Below, one piece after another: positions 1-5,739 of a stretch of 5,739 bases of DNA. A model generated the notes under the pieces. The model ran no database searches and was not told the origin of the DNA. It saw nothing but the letters and a program-made list of their open reading frames with translations. The translations under genes were made by a program, and so were the position numbers. The DNA lies in the NCBI GenBank assembly GCA_046343415.1, contig JBKDNL010000104.1, positions 1 through 5,739 of the forward strand, written 5' to 3'. The DNA is from JALHMQ01 sp020248785. Its GTDB lineage: Bacteria > Pseudomonadota > Gammaproteobacteria > Burkholderiales > Burkholderiaceae_F. Position 1 is the stretch's first letter, and every line of letters begins with the position of its first letter.

Positions 1-141
1 GGCAGCAGTGGCTTTTACGTCCACGCCTATCACGGTTCGTTACCTCACCGTGCAGTGGATATGCTATCCGCCCAAATCCGGGCAATTGACGGAAGGAGGA
101 CTTTCACCTCCCAAGATTGGCAGCCTTGTCGGCTGCTCCCC
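1..141 (-). ncRNA. Group II intron-like structured RNA, 5' part, partial
   Basis: Read on the minus strand, this stretch folds into at least five consecutive simple hairpins: 136-120 (GCAGCC/GGCTGC, 6 bp), 111-95 (GGAGG/CCTCC), 83-70 (GCCC/GGGC), 69-57 (GGATA/TATCC) and 52-31 (CACGGT/ACCGTG, 6 bp). The second hairpin carries the string GGGAGGTGAAAGTCCTCC, which I recall as typical of the beginning of domain I in many bacterial group II introns; the later GAGGTAACGAACCG also has that flavour. No convincing protein is encoded here. The rest of such an intron, including any reverse transcriptase/maturase, would lie outside the window beyond base 1. The usual GTGYG 5' end is not visible; the nearest candidate is around 145, so the 5' boundary is uncertain and the element may be truncated. 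Another structured RNA is possible. The dense pairing is seen directly; the intron identity is from memory. Confidence 0.45.
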
Positions 142-176
142 AAACGCCGAGTTGACGGTCTGCCTTCGCCGCTCGC

Positions 177-197
177 TTGCGCAGCGCTGCTGCGCAA
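177..197 (-). terminator. Perfect hairpin downstream of the FMN-binding protein gene
   Basis: A 9-bp perfect stem (TTGCGCAGC/GCTGCGCAA) with a 3-base loop begins 13 bp after the stop codon of the preceding minus-strand gene. It is well placed to end transcription, but no T-run follows on the minus strand, so it is not a textbook Rho-independent terminator. It could equally stabilise the mRNA 3' end. Some group II introns (class C) insert just beyond terminator hairpins, which would fit the intron-like RNA that begins about 35 bp downstream, although the gap is long for that. Confidence 0.4.
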
Positions 198-210
198 ACG
201 CCACCACGCT

Positions 211-699
211 CTACCGCTGACCTCCGGCCTCTGCCAGCGCGGCAACGAGATCATCCGGGCCAAGCGTGCGGGCCTGCGCGAAGCCGCCCACCAGCCGCAG
301 TGACACGGGCCGGATCACGAACAAAGAAAAGTCGCCAAAGCCGAACATCGGCGCACTGTCGGCAAAGCGCTCGAGGTAGGCCGCGCGTGCGGCCGGATAC
401 AGCGCGTCGTCCTCCGCCAGCCGCTCCGCCTCGCCCTGAATGGTCACGCGCGGCAGTGCCTGCGGCGGGGTTCCGGCGGTCGGCGGTGCCATGACCAGCA
501 TGCTGACCTGCGGATGCAACTGCATGTCGCGCGTGTGCGCCGCGAGCTGGCTCACGTGAATCACCAAGCCCGCGCCGCCTGCCACCAGGGCATAAGGCAC
601 CATCGAGACGAAGGGCTGCGCATCGTGCAAGGTGCCGAGCGCGGCAACGCGTTGCGTGAGCAATGTCGCGCGCAGGCTGTCGGCTTGTTCGGGCGTCAT
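211..699 (-). CDS. Pyridoxamine 5'-phosphate oxidase-family FMN-binding split-barrel protein
   Basis: This encodes about 162 residues. The chain has the pattern of the PNPOx-like/HugZ-like split barrel: an N-terminal helix leading to RVAALGTLHDAQPFVSMVPY (first barrel strands), then the region GLVIHVSQLAAHTRDMQLHPQVSMLV (about residues 45-70), which in this family lies near the flavin phosphate, then a strand with RVTIQGEAERL and a C-terminal segment FGDFSLFVIRPVSLRLVGGF. Members bind FMN or sometimes haem or F420 as soluble cytoplasmic dimers; the substrate cannot be told from sequence. It lacks the C-terminal DUF2470 extension found in longer HugZ-type proteins. The ATG at 699 is preferred because GGGAG lies 7 bp before it; an in-frame TTG at 729 would add ten residues but has no better support. 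It lies 88 bp downstream of cheB on the same strand, past a hairpin, so it is probably a separate unit rather than a chemotaxis gene. Confidence 0.83.
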   Translation of the reverse strand: MTPEQADSLRATLLTQRVAALGTLHDAQPFVSMVPYALVAGGAGLVIHVSQLAAHTRDMQLHPQVSMLVMAPPTAGTPPQALPRVTIQGEAERLAEDDALYPAARAAYLERFADSAPMFGFGDFSLFVIRPVSLRLVGGFAQARTLGPDDLVAALAEAGGQR

Positions 700-706
700 G
701 GCGCAG

Positions 707-711
707 CTCCC
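707..711 (-). promoter_or_regulatory. Ribosome binding site of the FMN-binding protein gene
   Basis: GGGAG is spaced 7 bp before the ATG at 699. It decides between this start and the upstream in-frame TTG at 729. Confidence 0.6.
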
Positions 712-743
712 AAGTGGTGACAGCCGCAACGCTAGCGCACCTG

Positions 744-775
744 CCTGCGCCGGCCTCGCCCGACCGATGCGCAGG
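744..775 (-). terminator. Long GC-rich hairpin between cheB and the next gene
   Basis: On the minus strand, CCTGCGC (775-769) pairs with GCGCAGG (750-744), and inside it CGGTC (766-762) pairs with GGCCG (755-751) with one G-T pair. The result is a 12-bp stem with a two-base bulge and a six-base loop. It begins 12 bp past the cheB stop. No T-run follows on either strand, so factor-independent termination is doubtful; a role in transcript end formation or mRNA stability is the likeliest use. Confidence 0.4.
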
Positions 776-787
776 TCTTGCTCGACC

Positions 788-1879
788 CTAAACCCGATGC
801 GCCAGGCCGAACTCGGCCAGCTTGTTCAGCAGACGCTCGGCAATGCGCATAACGGGCAGCACCTCGTCAACCGCACCGACGGCGATCGCCTCGCGCGGCA
901 TGCCGAAGACAATCGAGGTCGCTTCATCCTGCGCGATATTGAAGCTGCCCGCCTCTTTCATTTCGAGCATCGCGGTGGCGCCGTCCTTGCCCATGCCGGT
1001 GAGCATGACGCCGATCGCATTGCGCCCCGCCACCGCGGCGGCCGACTTGAACAGCACCTCCACGCTAGGGCGGTGCCGGTTCACCGGCGGGCCCCCGTCG
1101 AGCCGAACGACGTAGTTCGCCCCGCTGCGCGCCAGCTTCAGGTGCTGGTCGCCGGGGGCGATGTAGGCGTGACCGGGCAACACGCGCTCACCGTCGACCG
1201 CCTCGCTCACGGTGATCTTGCACAGGCTATCGAGGCGCTGCGCGAAGCTGCGGGTGAAGCCGGGCGGCATGTGCTGCGTGATCAGCACGGCGGGCGAATC
1301 TGCGGGCAGGCGCGTGAGCACTTCGCGGATCGCCTCCGTGCCGCCGGTGGAGGCGCCAATGATGATCAGCTTCTCGGTAGAAAGCCGCGAGAAATGCGCC
1401 GGGCGCTCCGGCTTGGCCTGGCCCTCCTGCGCATGCGCGGGGCTGGACGCGGGCGCAGTCAGGACGTGCCGATGCATGCGCGCGTGCGACGCGACGCGAA
1501 TCTTCTCGCAAATGTCGTGCGCCAGATCGGTCAGGCCAGAGGCGAGGCCGATCTTCGGCTTGGCCACGAAGTCGATGGCGCCCAGCTCCAGCGCGCGGAT
1601 GGTGGTTTCGGCGCCGCGCTCGGTCAGGGTGGAGACCATGACCACCGGCGTGGGCCGAAGCCGCATCAGCCGCTCGAGAAAGTCAAGGCCGTCCATTTTC
1701 GGCATCTCGACATCCAGCGTCAGCACGTCCGGATTCATCGCGCGGATCATTTCTCGCGCCACGAGCGGATCAGGCGCCGCACCGATGGCCTCCATGTCCG
1801 GCTGCTTGTTGATGATCTCCGTCAGCAGGCTGCGCACCAGCGCGGAGTCATCAATGATGAGAACGCGGGTCTTGCTCAT
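788..1879 (-). CDS. cheB: Chemotaxis response regulator protein-glutamate methylesterase/deamidase CheB
   Basis: CheB removes methyl groups from, and deamidates, receptor glutamyl/glutaminyl residues when phosphorylated by CheA, giving negative feedback in adaptation. The 363-residue chain has both expected domains. The receiver domain (about 3-125) shows the acidic pair D10/D11, phospho-acceptor D56 in LTLDVEMPKMDG, T84 and K107 in FVAKPK. A linker of about 40 residues rich in Ala, Pro and His follows. The esterase domain (about 168-360) shows the catalytic triad S177 (IGASTGGTEA), H203 (ITQHMPPGF) and D299 (TGMGKDGA). Length is normal for the family. The start at 1879 is chosen over an in-frame upstream codon at 1909 because GGAG lies 6 bp before it and the protein then begins right at the receiver strand (MSKTRVLIIDDSALV). 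It follows cheD after 164 bp. It appears fully functional. Confidence 0.97.
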   Translation of the reverse strand: MSKTRVLIIDDSALVRSLLTEIINKQPDMEAIGAAPDPLVAREMIRAMNPDVLTLDVEMPKMDGLDFLERLMRLRPTPVVMVSTLTERGAETTIRALELGAIDFVAKPKIGLASGLTDLAHDICEKIRVASHARMHRHVLTAPASSPAHAQEGQAKPERPAHFSRLSTEKLIIIGASTGGTEAIREVLTRLPADSPAVLITQHMPPGFTRSFAQRLDSLCKITVSEAVDGERVLPGHAYIAPGDQHLKLARSGANYVVRLDGGPPVNRHRPSVEVLFKSAAAVAGRNAIGVMLTGMGKDGATAMLEMKEAGSFNIAQDEATSIVFGMPREAIAVGAVDEVLPVMRIAERLLNKLAEFGLAHRV

Positions 1880-2043
1880 TGGAAACTCCGATCCAGCGGC
1901 CCATTGCATTGGCGGGCCAGGCAGTCACACGCGGAGAACGGCGCACGCGGAGCAAGCAGACGGGGCTGTTGGTCCTTCATTGCTGTTGTCCGTGCTCTCG
2001 GCGGTCTCAGTGTCAAGGCGGCACTCTCCGGTGTCGAGCAGGC
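1880..2043 (-). other. cheD-cheB intergenic spacer
   Basis: This gap of 164 bp is unusually long for neighbours in one chemotaxis operon. It holds the cheB ribosome binding site at its end. A TTGACA hexamer at 2016-2011 (minus strand) could be a -35 box, but nothing like TATAAT sits 16-18 bp downstream, so a promoter is not supported. A short open frame runs through it from inside cheD, but it resembles no known protein and uses the shadow frame of cheD. I see no hairpin with a T-run. Confidence 0.5.
1886..1889 (-). promoter_or_regulatory. Ribosome binding site of cheB
   Basis: GGAG is spaced 6 bp before the ATG at 1879 and fixes the start of cheB ten codons inside the longest possible frame. 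Confidence 0.6.
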
Positions 2044-2712
2044 TCAGAACAGCTCGACATCCCCGGCCACGGGTTTCTTGGTCAGCTTGGCCGAGTAGCT
2101 CTGCTCTTCGGCGATCAGCGTCGAATCGGCCTGCTTCAGGTGCTTGCACAGCGCGCGGCCGCTGGCCGGGAAGAACGCGACGCGGCGCGGATGCACGTCC
2201 AGCAGGTCCTGCGAGGCCACGCGGATGCCCTCGGTCTTCAGGAACTTGAGCACGAAATCGGCATTGCGGCTGCCCACCGTGATCGTGGTGAAGTTTTTCA
2301 TCACGTGTCCGCCGCCGAACACCTTGGCCTCCAGCGTGGCCTTGCGCGCGCCGCGCTTGAGCAATTCGTTTATCACTTGCTCCATGGCGAACACGCCGTA
2401 GCGGCCGGACTCGGACATTGGGTCGGTGGAGCTTTCGCCGGGCAGCAGGAAGTGGTTCATGCCGCCAACGCCAAGCTTCGGATCCCAGATGCAGGCGGAC
2501 ACGCAGGACCCGAGCACGGTCGTGAGCACCACATCCTCGGCGGCGACGAAGAACTCGCCCGGCAGCACCTTGACCGCATGCTTGCCAAAGTCGCGCTCGA
2601 AGTAGAACGTGGTGGCCTCGCCGCCGATGCCCGTGCCCTTGGGCCGGGGCAGCGCGAGCTGGTGCGCCTGCTCCACGCGGTGCGGGCCTTTGTGATGATG
2701 CGATTGCGTCAT
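2044..2712 (-). CDS. cheD: Chemoreceptor glutamine deamidase CheD
   Basis: CheD deamidates specific glutamines on chemoreceptors, producing glutamates that CheR can methylate; in some bacteria it also partners CheC. The 222-residue chain carries the family's catalytic residues with the right spacing: T64 and C70 in TTVLGSCVSACIWDP, then H87 in GVGGMNHFLLP, 17 residues after the cysteine as in the structurally known CheD. Further family blocks are RYGVFAMEQVINELLKRGA, LEAKVFGGGHV and VGSRNADFVLKFLKTEGI, with DLLDVHPRRVAFFP near the end. The first 40 or so residues form an extension with a small histidine cluster (HHHKGPH) ahead of the conserved core, as in other proteobacterial CheD proteins of about 200-220 residues. 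It starts 13 bp after the cheR stop, so translation is probably coupled; only a weak AAGG is seen upstream, overlapping the cheR stop codon. No CheC is encoded in the window. Confidence 0.96.
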   Translation of the reverse strand: MTQSHHHKGPHRVEQAHQLALPRPKGTGIGGEATTFYFERDFGKHAVKVLPGEFFVAAEDVVLTTVLGSCVSACIWDPKLGVGGMNHFLLPGESSTDPMSESGRYGVFAMEQVINELLKRGARKATLEAKVFGGGHVMKNFTTITVGSRNADFVLKFLKTEGIRVASQDLLDVHPRRVAFFPASGRALCKHLKQADSTLIAEEQSYSAKLTKKPVAGDVELF

Positions 2713-2725
2713 TGCGCTGTCTGCC

Positions 2726-3601
2726 TTAGACCCGTTCGTAGACGGTCTTGCCGCGGAGCAAGAACAGCTCGCGGTGATCGGTGAAGTTCTCTGAGTGGCC
2801 GATGAAGAGCAGTCCGCCCTTGCGGATCACGCCCGCCAGGCGCTCGAGGATCTGGCGCTGCGTTGGCTTGTCGAAGTAGATCATCACATTGCGGATGAAC
2901 ACGAGATCCACTTGTTGCGCAAACTGCCTTTGCGCGGCCCAACCCGGCTCGAGCAGGTTCAACGGCGCAAACTCCACCAGCCGAGTGAGTTCCGGCTTCA
3001 CACGGACCATGCCTTCATTGGCGCCAGTGCCACGCATGAAGAAGCGCTTCAGCCGCTCCTCGCCGCACTGGTTCGCGGCGTCCAGTCGGTACACGCCGCG
3101 GCGGGCGGTGGCCAGCACATTGGTATCGATGTCGGTGGCCAGCAGCCGCGCCGTGGTGGCCGCGCCGAGCGCCTGCAGCATCGTCATCACGATCGAGTAC
3201 GGCTCCTCGCCCGTGGAGGCCGCCGCACACCACAGCCGCAGGCTGCTCTGGCCGCCATGCTTGCGCAGAAACTCCGCGAGCACCGGAAAATGATGCGGCT
3301 CGCGAAAGAACGCGGTCAAATTGGTGGTCAGCGCATTGACGAACTCCTGCGACTCGGCGCTGATGAAACTGGCGTCGCTCTCCAGCCGGTCCAGATACTG
3401 GCTGAATGAGTTGATGCCAAGGACGCGCAGCCGGCGCGACAGCCGGCTGTACACCATGTTCTGCTTCGACTCATTGAGGCTGATGCCGGCGCGGCCATAG
3501 ATGAGCTGGCGCACCCGCTCGAAATCGCGGCCGGAGAAGTCGTACTCCCGCGTCGAATCGGGTGCCGACAGCGGCAAGGAGTTGAAGTCGCGTGCGCCCA
3601 T
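2726..3601 (-). CDS. cheR: Chemotaxis protein-glutamate O-methyltransferase CheR
   Basis: CheR transfers methyl groups from S-adenosylmethionine to receptor glutamates, the positive arm of adaptation. The 291-residue chain is typical in length. An N-terminal helical domain (about 20-85, FSGRDFERVRQLIYGRAGISL) is followed by the catalytic domain: NALTTNLTAFFRE (about 89-101), the SAM-binding block LWCAAASTGEEPYS (123-136), the acidic loop ATDIDTNVL (D157/D159), the block FIRNVMIYFDKPTQRQIL and the terminal GHSEN. The ATG at 3601 has no clear Shine-Dalgarno sequence; it is chosen because it leaves the usual 20-residue lead before the conserved helix and the upstream frame shows no better start. 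It is 194 bp downstream of the broken chemoreceptor and 13 bp upstream of cheD. All motifs are intact, so the enzyme should be active on receptors encoded elsewhere. Confidence 0.97.
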   Translation of the reverse strand: MGARDFNSLPLSAPDSTREYDFSGRDFERVRQLIYGRAGISLNESKQNMVYSRLSRRLRVLGINSFSQYLDRLESDASFISAESQEFVNALTTNLTAFFREPHHFPVLAEFLRKHGGQSSLRLWCAAASTGEEPYSIVMTMLQALGAATTARLLATDIDTNVLATARRGVYRLDAANQCGEERLKRFFMRGTGANEGMVRVKPELTRLVEFAPLNLLEPGWAAQRQFAQQVDLVFIRNVMIYFDKPTQRQILERLAGVIRKGGLLFIGHSENFTDHRELFLLRGKTVYERV

Positions 3602-3795
3602 GAGTTTGGAGGCCGAGCGTGCGAATGCGCACTCGCCTGGGTTGAATGATCGCTGGTGTCAGCGTGGTGAAAGCCCGGGAAAGCAATGGCCGCAGGTGGC
3701 TTATCGATCCGCTGCGCGCGATTCGACATGCCTTCGCCGCGACGGCGTGCGCACGAAACACACCGCGGCAGACCAGCGCGGCACCAGACGCCCCG
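3602..3795. other. Chemoreceptor-cheR intergenic spacer
   Basis: Open frames on either strand through this 194-bp stretch show no family resemblance, and no promoter or strong terminator could be recognised. There is no purine-rich ribosome binding site just before cheR. A small open frame on the minus strand starting near 3761 overlaps cheR out of frame and looks like a shadow. Confidence 0.4.
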
Positions 3796-4167
3796 TCATG
3801 CAGCCACGGAATGGCTCGCCGCGGTCGCCTCCTGCGACCGCGGTCGAAACACCGCCAGCGCGCTCGTCAACTGTTGGGCTTGCGCCTCGAGGCTCTGCGC
3901 CGCCGCCGCGCTCTGTTTCACCAGCGCCGTGTTCTGGTGCGTCATCCGGTCGAGTTGGCCGACCGCCCGGTTGACTTGGTTGATGCCGCGACTTTGCTCC
4001 CCGGTGGCCGAGTTGATCTCGCCAATGAGCGCGTTCACACGCTCGACCCGCGCCATGATCTCGCGCATGGTGCTGCCGGCGTCGTTGACCAGACGCGCAC
4101 CTGTGGTCACCCGCGCAACGCTCTCGCCGATCAGGGCCTTGATCTCACGCGCGGCCTGCCCGCCGCG

Positions 4168-4170
4168 CTA
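4168..4170 (-). other. In-frame amber codon in the chemoreceptor signalling tip
   Basis: TAG follows SDVRALA and precedes RGGQAAREIKALIGES. Related receptors normally read Gln (CAG) here, in a string like VRALAQRSAQAAREIK, so a single C-to-T change explains it. The frame continues open for 123 codons with conserved receptor sequence. Confidence 0.85.
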
Positions 4171-4350
4171 GGCCAGCGCCCGCACATCGCTGGCCGCCAC
4201 CGCGAATCCGCGCCCCTGCTCGCCCGTGCGCGCCGCCTCGACCGCGGCGTTCAGCGCCAGGATGTTGGTCTGAAACGCGACGCCATCGATCACGCCGATG
4301 ATCTCGGCGATCTTCTTGCTTCTGGCGGTGATCTCGTCCATCGTCGTGAC

Positions 4351-4377
4351 GACCTCGCTGACCTCGCTGACCTCGCT
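4351..4377 (-). repeat. 9-bp tandem repeat, three copies, in the receptor coiled coil
   Basis: The plus strand reads GACCTCGCT three times without mismatch. On the coding strand it gives Ser-Glu-Val repeats in GGSEVSEVSEVVTTM. Compared with the recalled family pattern (GG, then ten residues up to TM) there are three residues too many, consistent with one extra copy of the 9-bp unit. Confidence 0.85.
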
Positions 4378-5089
4378 GCCGCCTCGGGTGGCAACCTGTG
4401 CCGCGTCGGCGGCAAGCGCGTTGGCTTGCTGCGCGGCGCTGGCGTTCTCCTTCACGCTGCCAGCCATCTGATCGACCGATTCCGCCGTCTGCTGCAGCGA
4501 GGCTGCTTGCTGGCCGGTACGGCTAGAAAGGTCCTGGTTGCCCTGAGCGATCTCGTGGCTCACGGCGTTGATCGATACGGCGCTGTCGCGCACGACCGCC
4601 CGGGCCTGCGCGAGCCGCTGCCGCACCAGCTCCAGCGCGCGCACCAGCACACCGATCTCATCGTCGCGCGTGGTCGCGAAGACCTGCGTGAGGTCGCCGT
4701 CGGCCAAGCGCTGCAACGAGCCCTGCAACTGCCCGATCGGCCGCGTCACCAGCCGGCGCACGATCAAGATGACCGCCAGCGCGAGCCCGGCGGGCGCGAC
4801 CAGGGTCGCAATCAAGAACGGCACCAGGATGCGCGTGGACATCTGGTTCATTTCGTCGCCATGGGCCTCGGCGACGATCATCAGGCCCCAGGCCGGATCG
4901 GGTTTGGCGTAGTAGGCGTGGGCGGCCCAGGGCGCCTTCATCTCGAGCACTGACCAGGCATGCTGCACGGCCCCGCCCTCGGGCGGCACGGCGCGCAGCT
5001 TGGCGATCAACGCAGACACTGCCGCATCGCCGACCGGCAGCGTCGCCGCCCCGTCCGGCAAGCCGATGACCCGTGCGAGATTTGGTCCA

Positions 5090-5096
5090 TCGCAAA
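5090..5096 (-). other. Frame change in the chemoreceptor sensor domain
   Basis: Receptor-like sequence runs in one frame up to GSGQVYAID and resumes as DGPNLARVIG in another. Between the two GAT codons there are four bases (TTGC) instead of three or six. Loss of one CG from a CGCG string, or one extra base, would both account for it. Confidence 0.75.
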
Positions 5097-5495
5097 TCGA
5101 TGGCGTACACCTGCCCGGACCCGAGCACACGGTTGGTCTGCATCAGTCGCGCCAGACTGTCAACGTCGCCCGACACGTCGATGCCGACGAACAGCGCGCC
5201 GATGACCTCGGCTCCGTCCTTCAGCGGCACGCACTTGGTCATGTACGGCTTGTCGAAGAGCGTGACCGGACCAACGAAGGGCTGGCCAGACCTCAGCAGC
5301 CCAGAGGCAGGATGCTCGTGATCGAGCCGGGTGCCCACGGCGCGGGTGCCGTCCTGCTTCTTCAACGATGTCGCGACAAGCTCGAGGTCATCGCCCGTGC
5401 GCACAAACACCGATGCGACGCCGCCGGTGGCCAGCGCGAAGGCATCGACCTCGGTGGTCGCTCCGTTGATCGCATCGCGACCGAGCAGCAGGATC

Positions 5496-5498
5496 GGG
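5496..5498 (-). other. Frame change at a C-run in the chemoreceptor N-terminal part
   Basis: The upstream frame gives QRWSLSAHGGSERVGA and the downstream frame gives PILLLGRDAINGA. Adding one C to the CCC run here joins them as Val-Gly-Ala-Pro-Ile-Leu without any other change, so a one-base loss in a short homopolymer is the simplest account. The exact site could lie anywhere from about 5497 to 5525. Confidence 0.7.
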
Positions 5499-5739
5499 CG
5501 CCGACGCGCTCGCTGCCACCGTGCGCCGAGAGCGACCAGCGTTGCTGACCGAAGGCGTTCTCGAACAGGCGAAACTGTTTGTCGATGAGCAGTCTTTTCC
5601 AATTCAGGTATGAGCCTGGAGCGGACGGCAGTGGATGTAGCGAAGCGCGTCGATTTGTTGATTGGGGAGGCAGTGTAGGGCCGCCTGCGCAGAGCGGGCG
5701 GTTGGTGGTTTTTCATTTCCTTTTCAGCTGCCCTTGGCG

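Larger units (their letters stand above)
3796..5716 (-). pseudogene. Methyl-accepting chemotaxis protein (Cache sensor), degraded
   Basis: Chemoreceptors bind signals outside the membrane and control CheA through a long cytoplasmic coiled coil. Three pieces align to one receptor. Piece one (about 5607-5497) has LLIDKQFRLFENAFGQQRW. Piece two (about 5497-5093) lies in another frame and holds the Cache sensor: GRDAINGATTEVDAF, ASVFVRTGDDLE, TSLKKQDGTRAVGT and GALFVGIDVSGDV. Piece three (about 5090-3796), back in the first frame, has GPNLARVIG, a membrane helix (4830-4759), HAMP (about 4757-4606) and the signalling hairpin with VAFQTNILALNAAVEAARTG. An in-frame TAG (4168-4170) replaces the usual Gln of the tip, after which another 123 codons of good receptor sequence run to TGA at 3796. 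No first membrane helix or proper start is visible in any frame; an ATG at 5716 opens a frame with no resemblance to receptors. There is no C-terminal NWETF-type tether. The frame changes could be sequencing errors, but together with the amber codon and missing N-terminus decay is more likely. Confidence 0.88.

Noticed and set aside
8..303. Short plus-strand open frames at the left edge
   Set aside because: They overlap the hairpin-rich RNA and the end of the FMN-binding gene, show no conserved protein features, and are better explained as non-coding.
2011..2016. TTGACA hexamer as a -35 promoter element for cheB
   Set aside because: There is no acceptable -10 box 16-18 bp downstream; a single hexamer is not enough.
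632..2098. A 488-codon open frame on the plus strand opposite cheB
   Set aside because: It lies antisense to cheB, is rich in Arg, His, Ala and Gly with no family resemblance, and is the usual stop-free shadow of a high-GC gene. cheB has all catalytic residues on the other strand.
1925..2149. Small 74-codon minus-strand frame in the cheD-cheB spacer
   Set aside because: It begins inside cheD in a different frame, has no ribosome binding site that I can see and no recognisable motif.
1212..2249. Long serine/arginine-rich plus-strand frame across cheB and cheD
   Set aside because: Another antisense shadow; it crosses two well-identified genes and has low-complexity Ser/Arg/Ala content.
3646..4953. 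A 435-codon open frame on the plus strand opposite the chemoreceptor
   Set aside because: The composition is the antisense shadow of receptor codons, with repeated Leu, Asp, Arg and His; the minus strand matches the receptor family clearly.
5713..5739. C-terminal tail of an upstream minus-strand gene at the right edge
   Set aside because: Stops occur at 5726-5724 and 5715-5713 in two frames, either of which could end a neighbour such as cheW, but fewer than ten codons are visible, so no gene can be supported.
1..5739. A new defence, toxin or mobile system, CRISPR array, tRNA or rRNA
   Set aside because: No spaced repeats, cloverleaf, ribosomal RNA segments, nuclease or toxin motifs were seen. 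Apart from the left-edge RNA, the content is a standard chemotaxis cluster.

Overview
The window is GC-rich and reads almost entirely on the minus strand. It holds the adaptation part of a bacterial chemotaxis cluster in the transcription order chemoreceptor (broken) - cheR - cheD - cheB, followed by a small FMN split-barrel (pyridoxamine phosphate oxidase-like) gene. At the far left edge lies a highly structured RNA segment that resembles the 5' part of a group II intron. Gene order, protein sequences and base composition suggest a betaproteobacterium (Burkholderiales or Rhodocyclales-like). That placement is inferred from recalled family resemblance, not from a search.

Layout from right to left, in the direction of transcription: a methyl-accepting chemotaxis protein remnant (about 5607/5716 to 3796) with a Cache-type sensor region, one membrane helix, HAMP and signalling domain. 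It is interrupted by two frame changes that offset each other (about 5497 and about 5093) and by an in-frame amber codon (4168-4170), and it lacks a recognisable start and first membrane helix. A 194-bp spacer leads to cheR (3601-2726), then after 13 bp cheD (2712-2044), then after 164 bp cheB (1879-788). A hairpin (744-775) separates cheB from the FMN-binding gene (699-211), which is followed by a perfect hairpin (177-197) and the intron-like RNA (about 141 to 1, continuing out of the window).

Function: CheR methylates and CheB demethylates or deamidates receptor glutamate/glutamine residues, and CheD deamidates receptor glutamines. All three are full length with their catalytic residues intact. 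Their adjacent receptor appears inactive, so they probably serve receptors encoded elsewhere. cheA, cheW and cheY are not in the window and may lie upstream, to the right.

No wholly new system was found. The points most worth checking are the decay pattern of the receptor (offsetting indels, an amber codon in the signalling tip, a 9-bp tandem repeat adding three residues to the coiled coil) and the structured RNA at the left edge.
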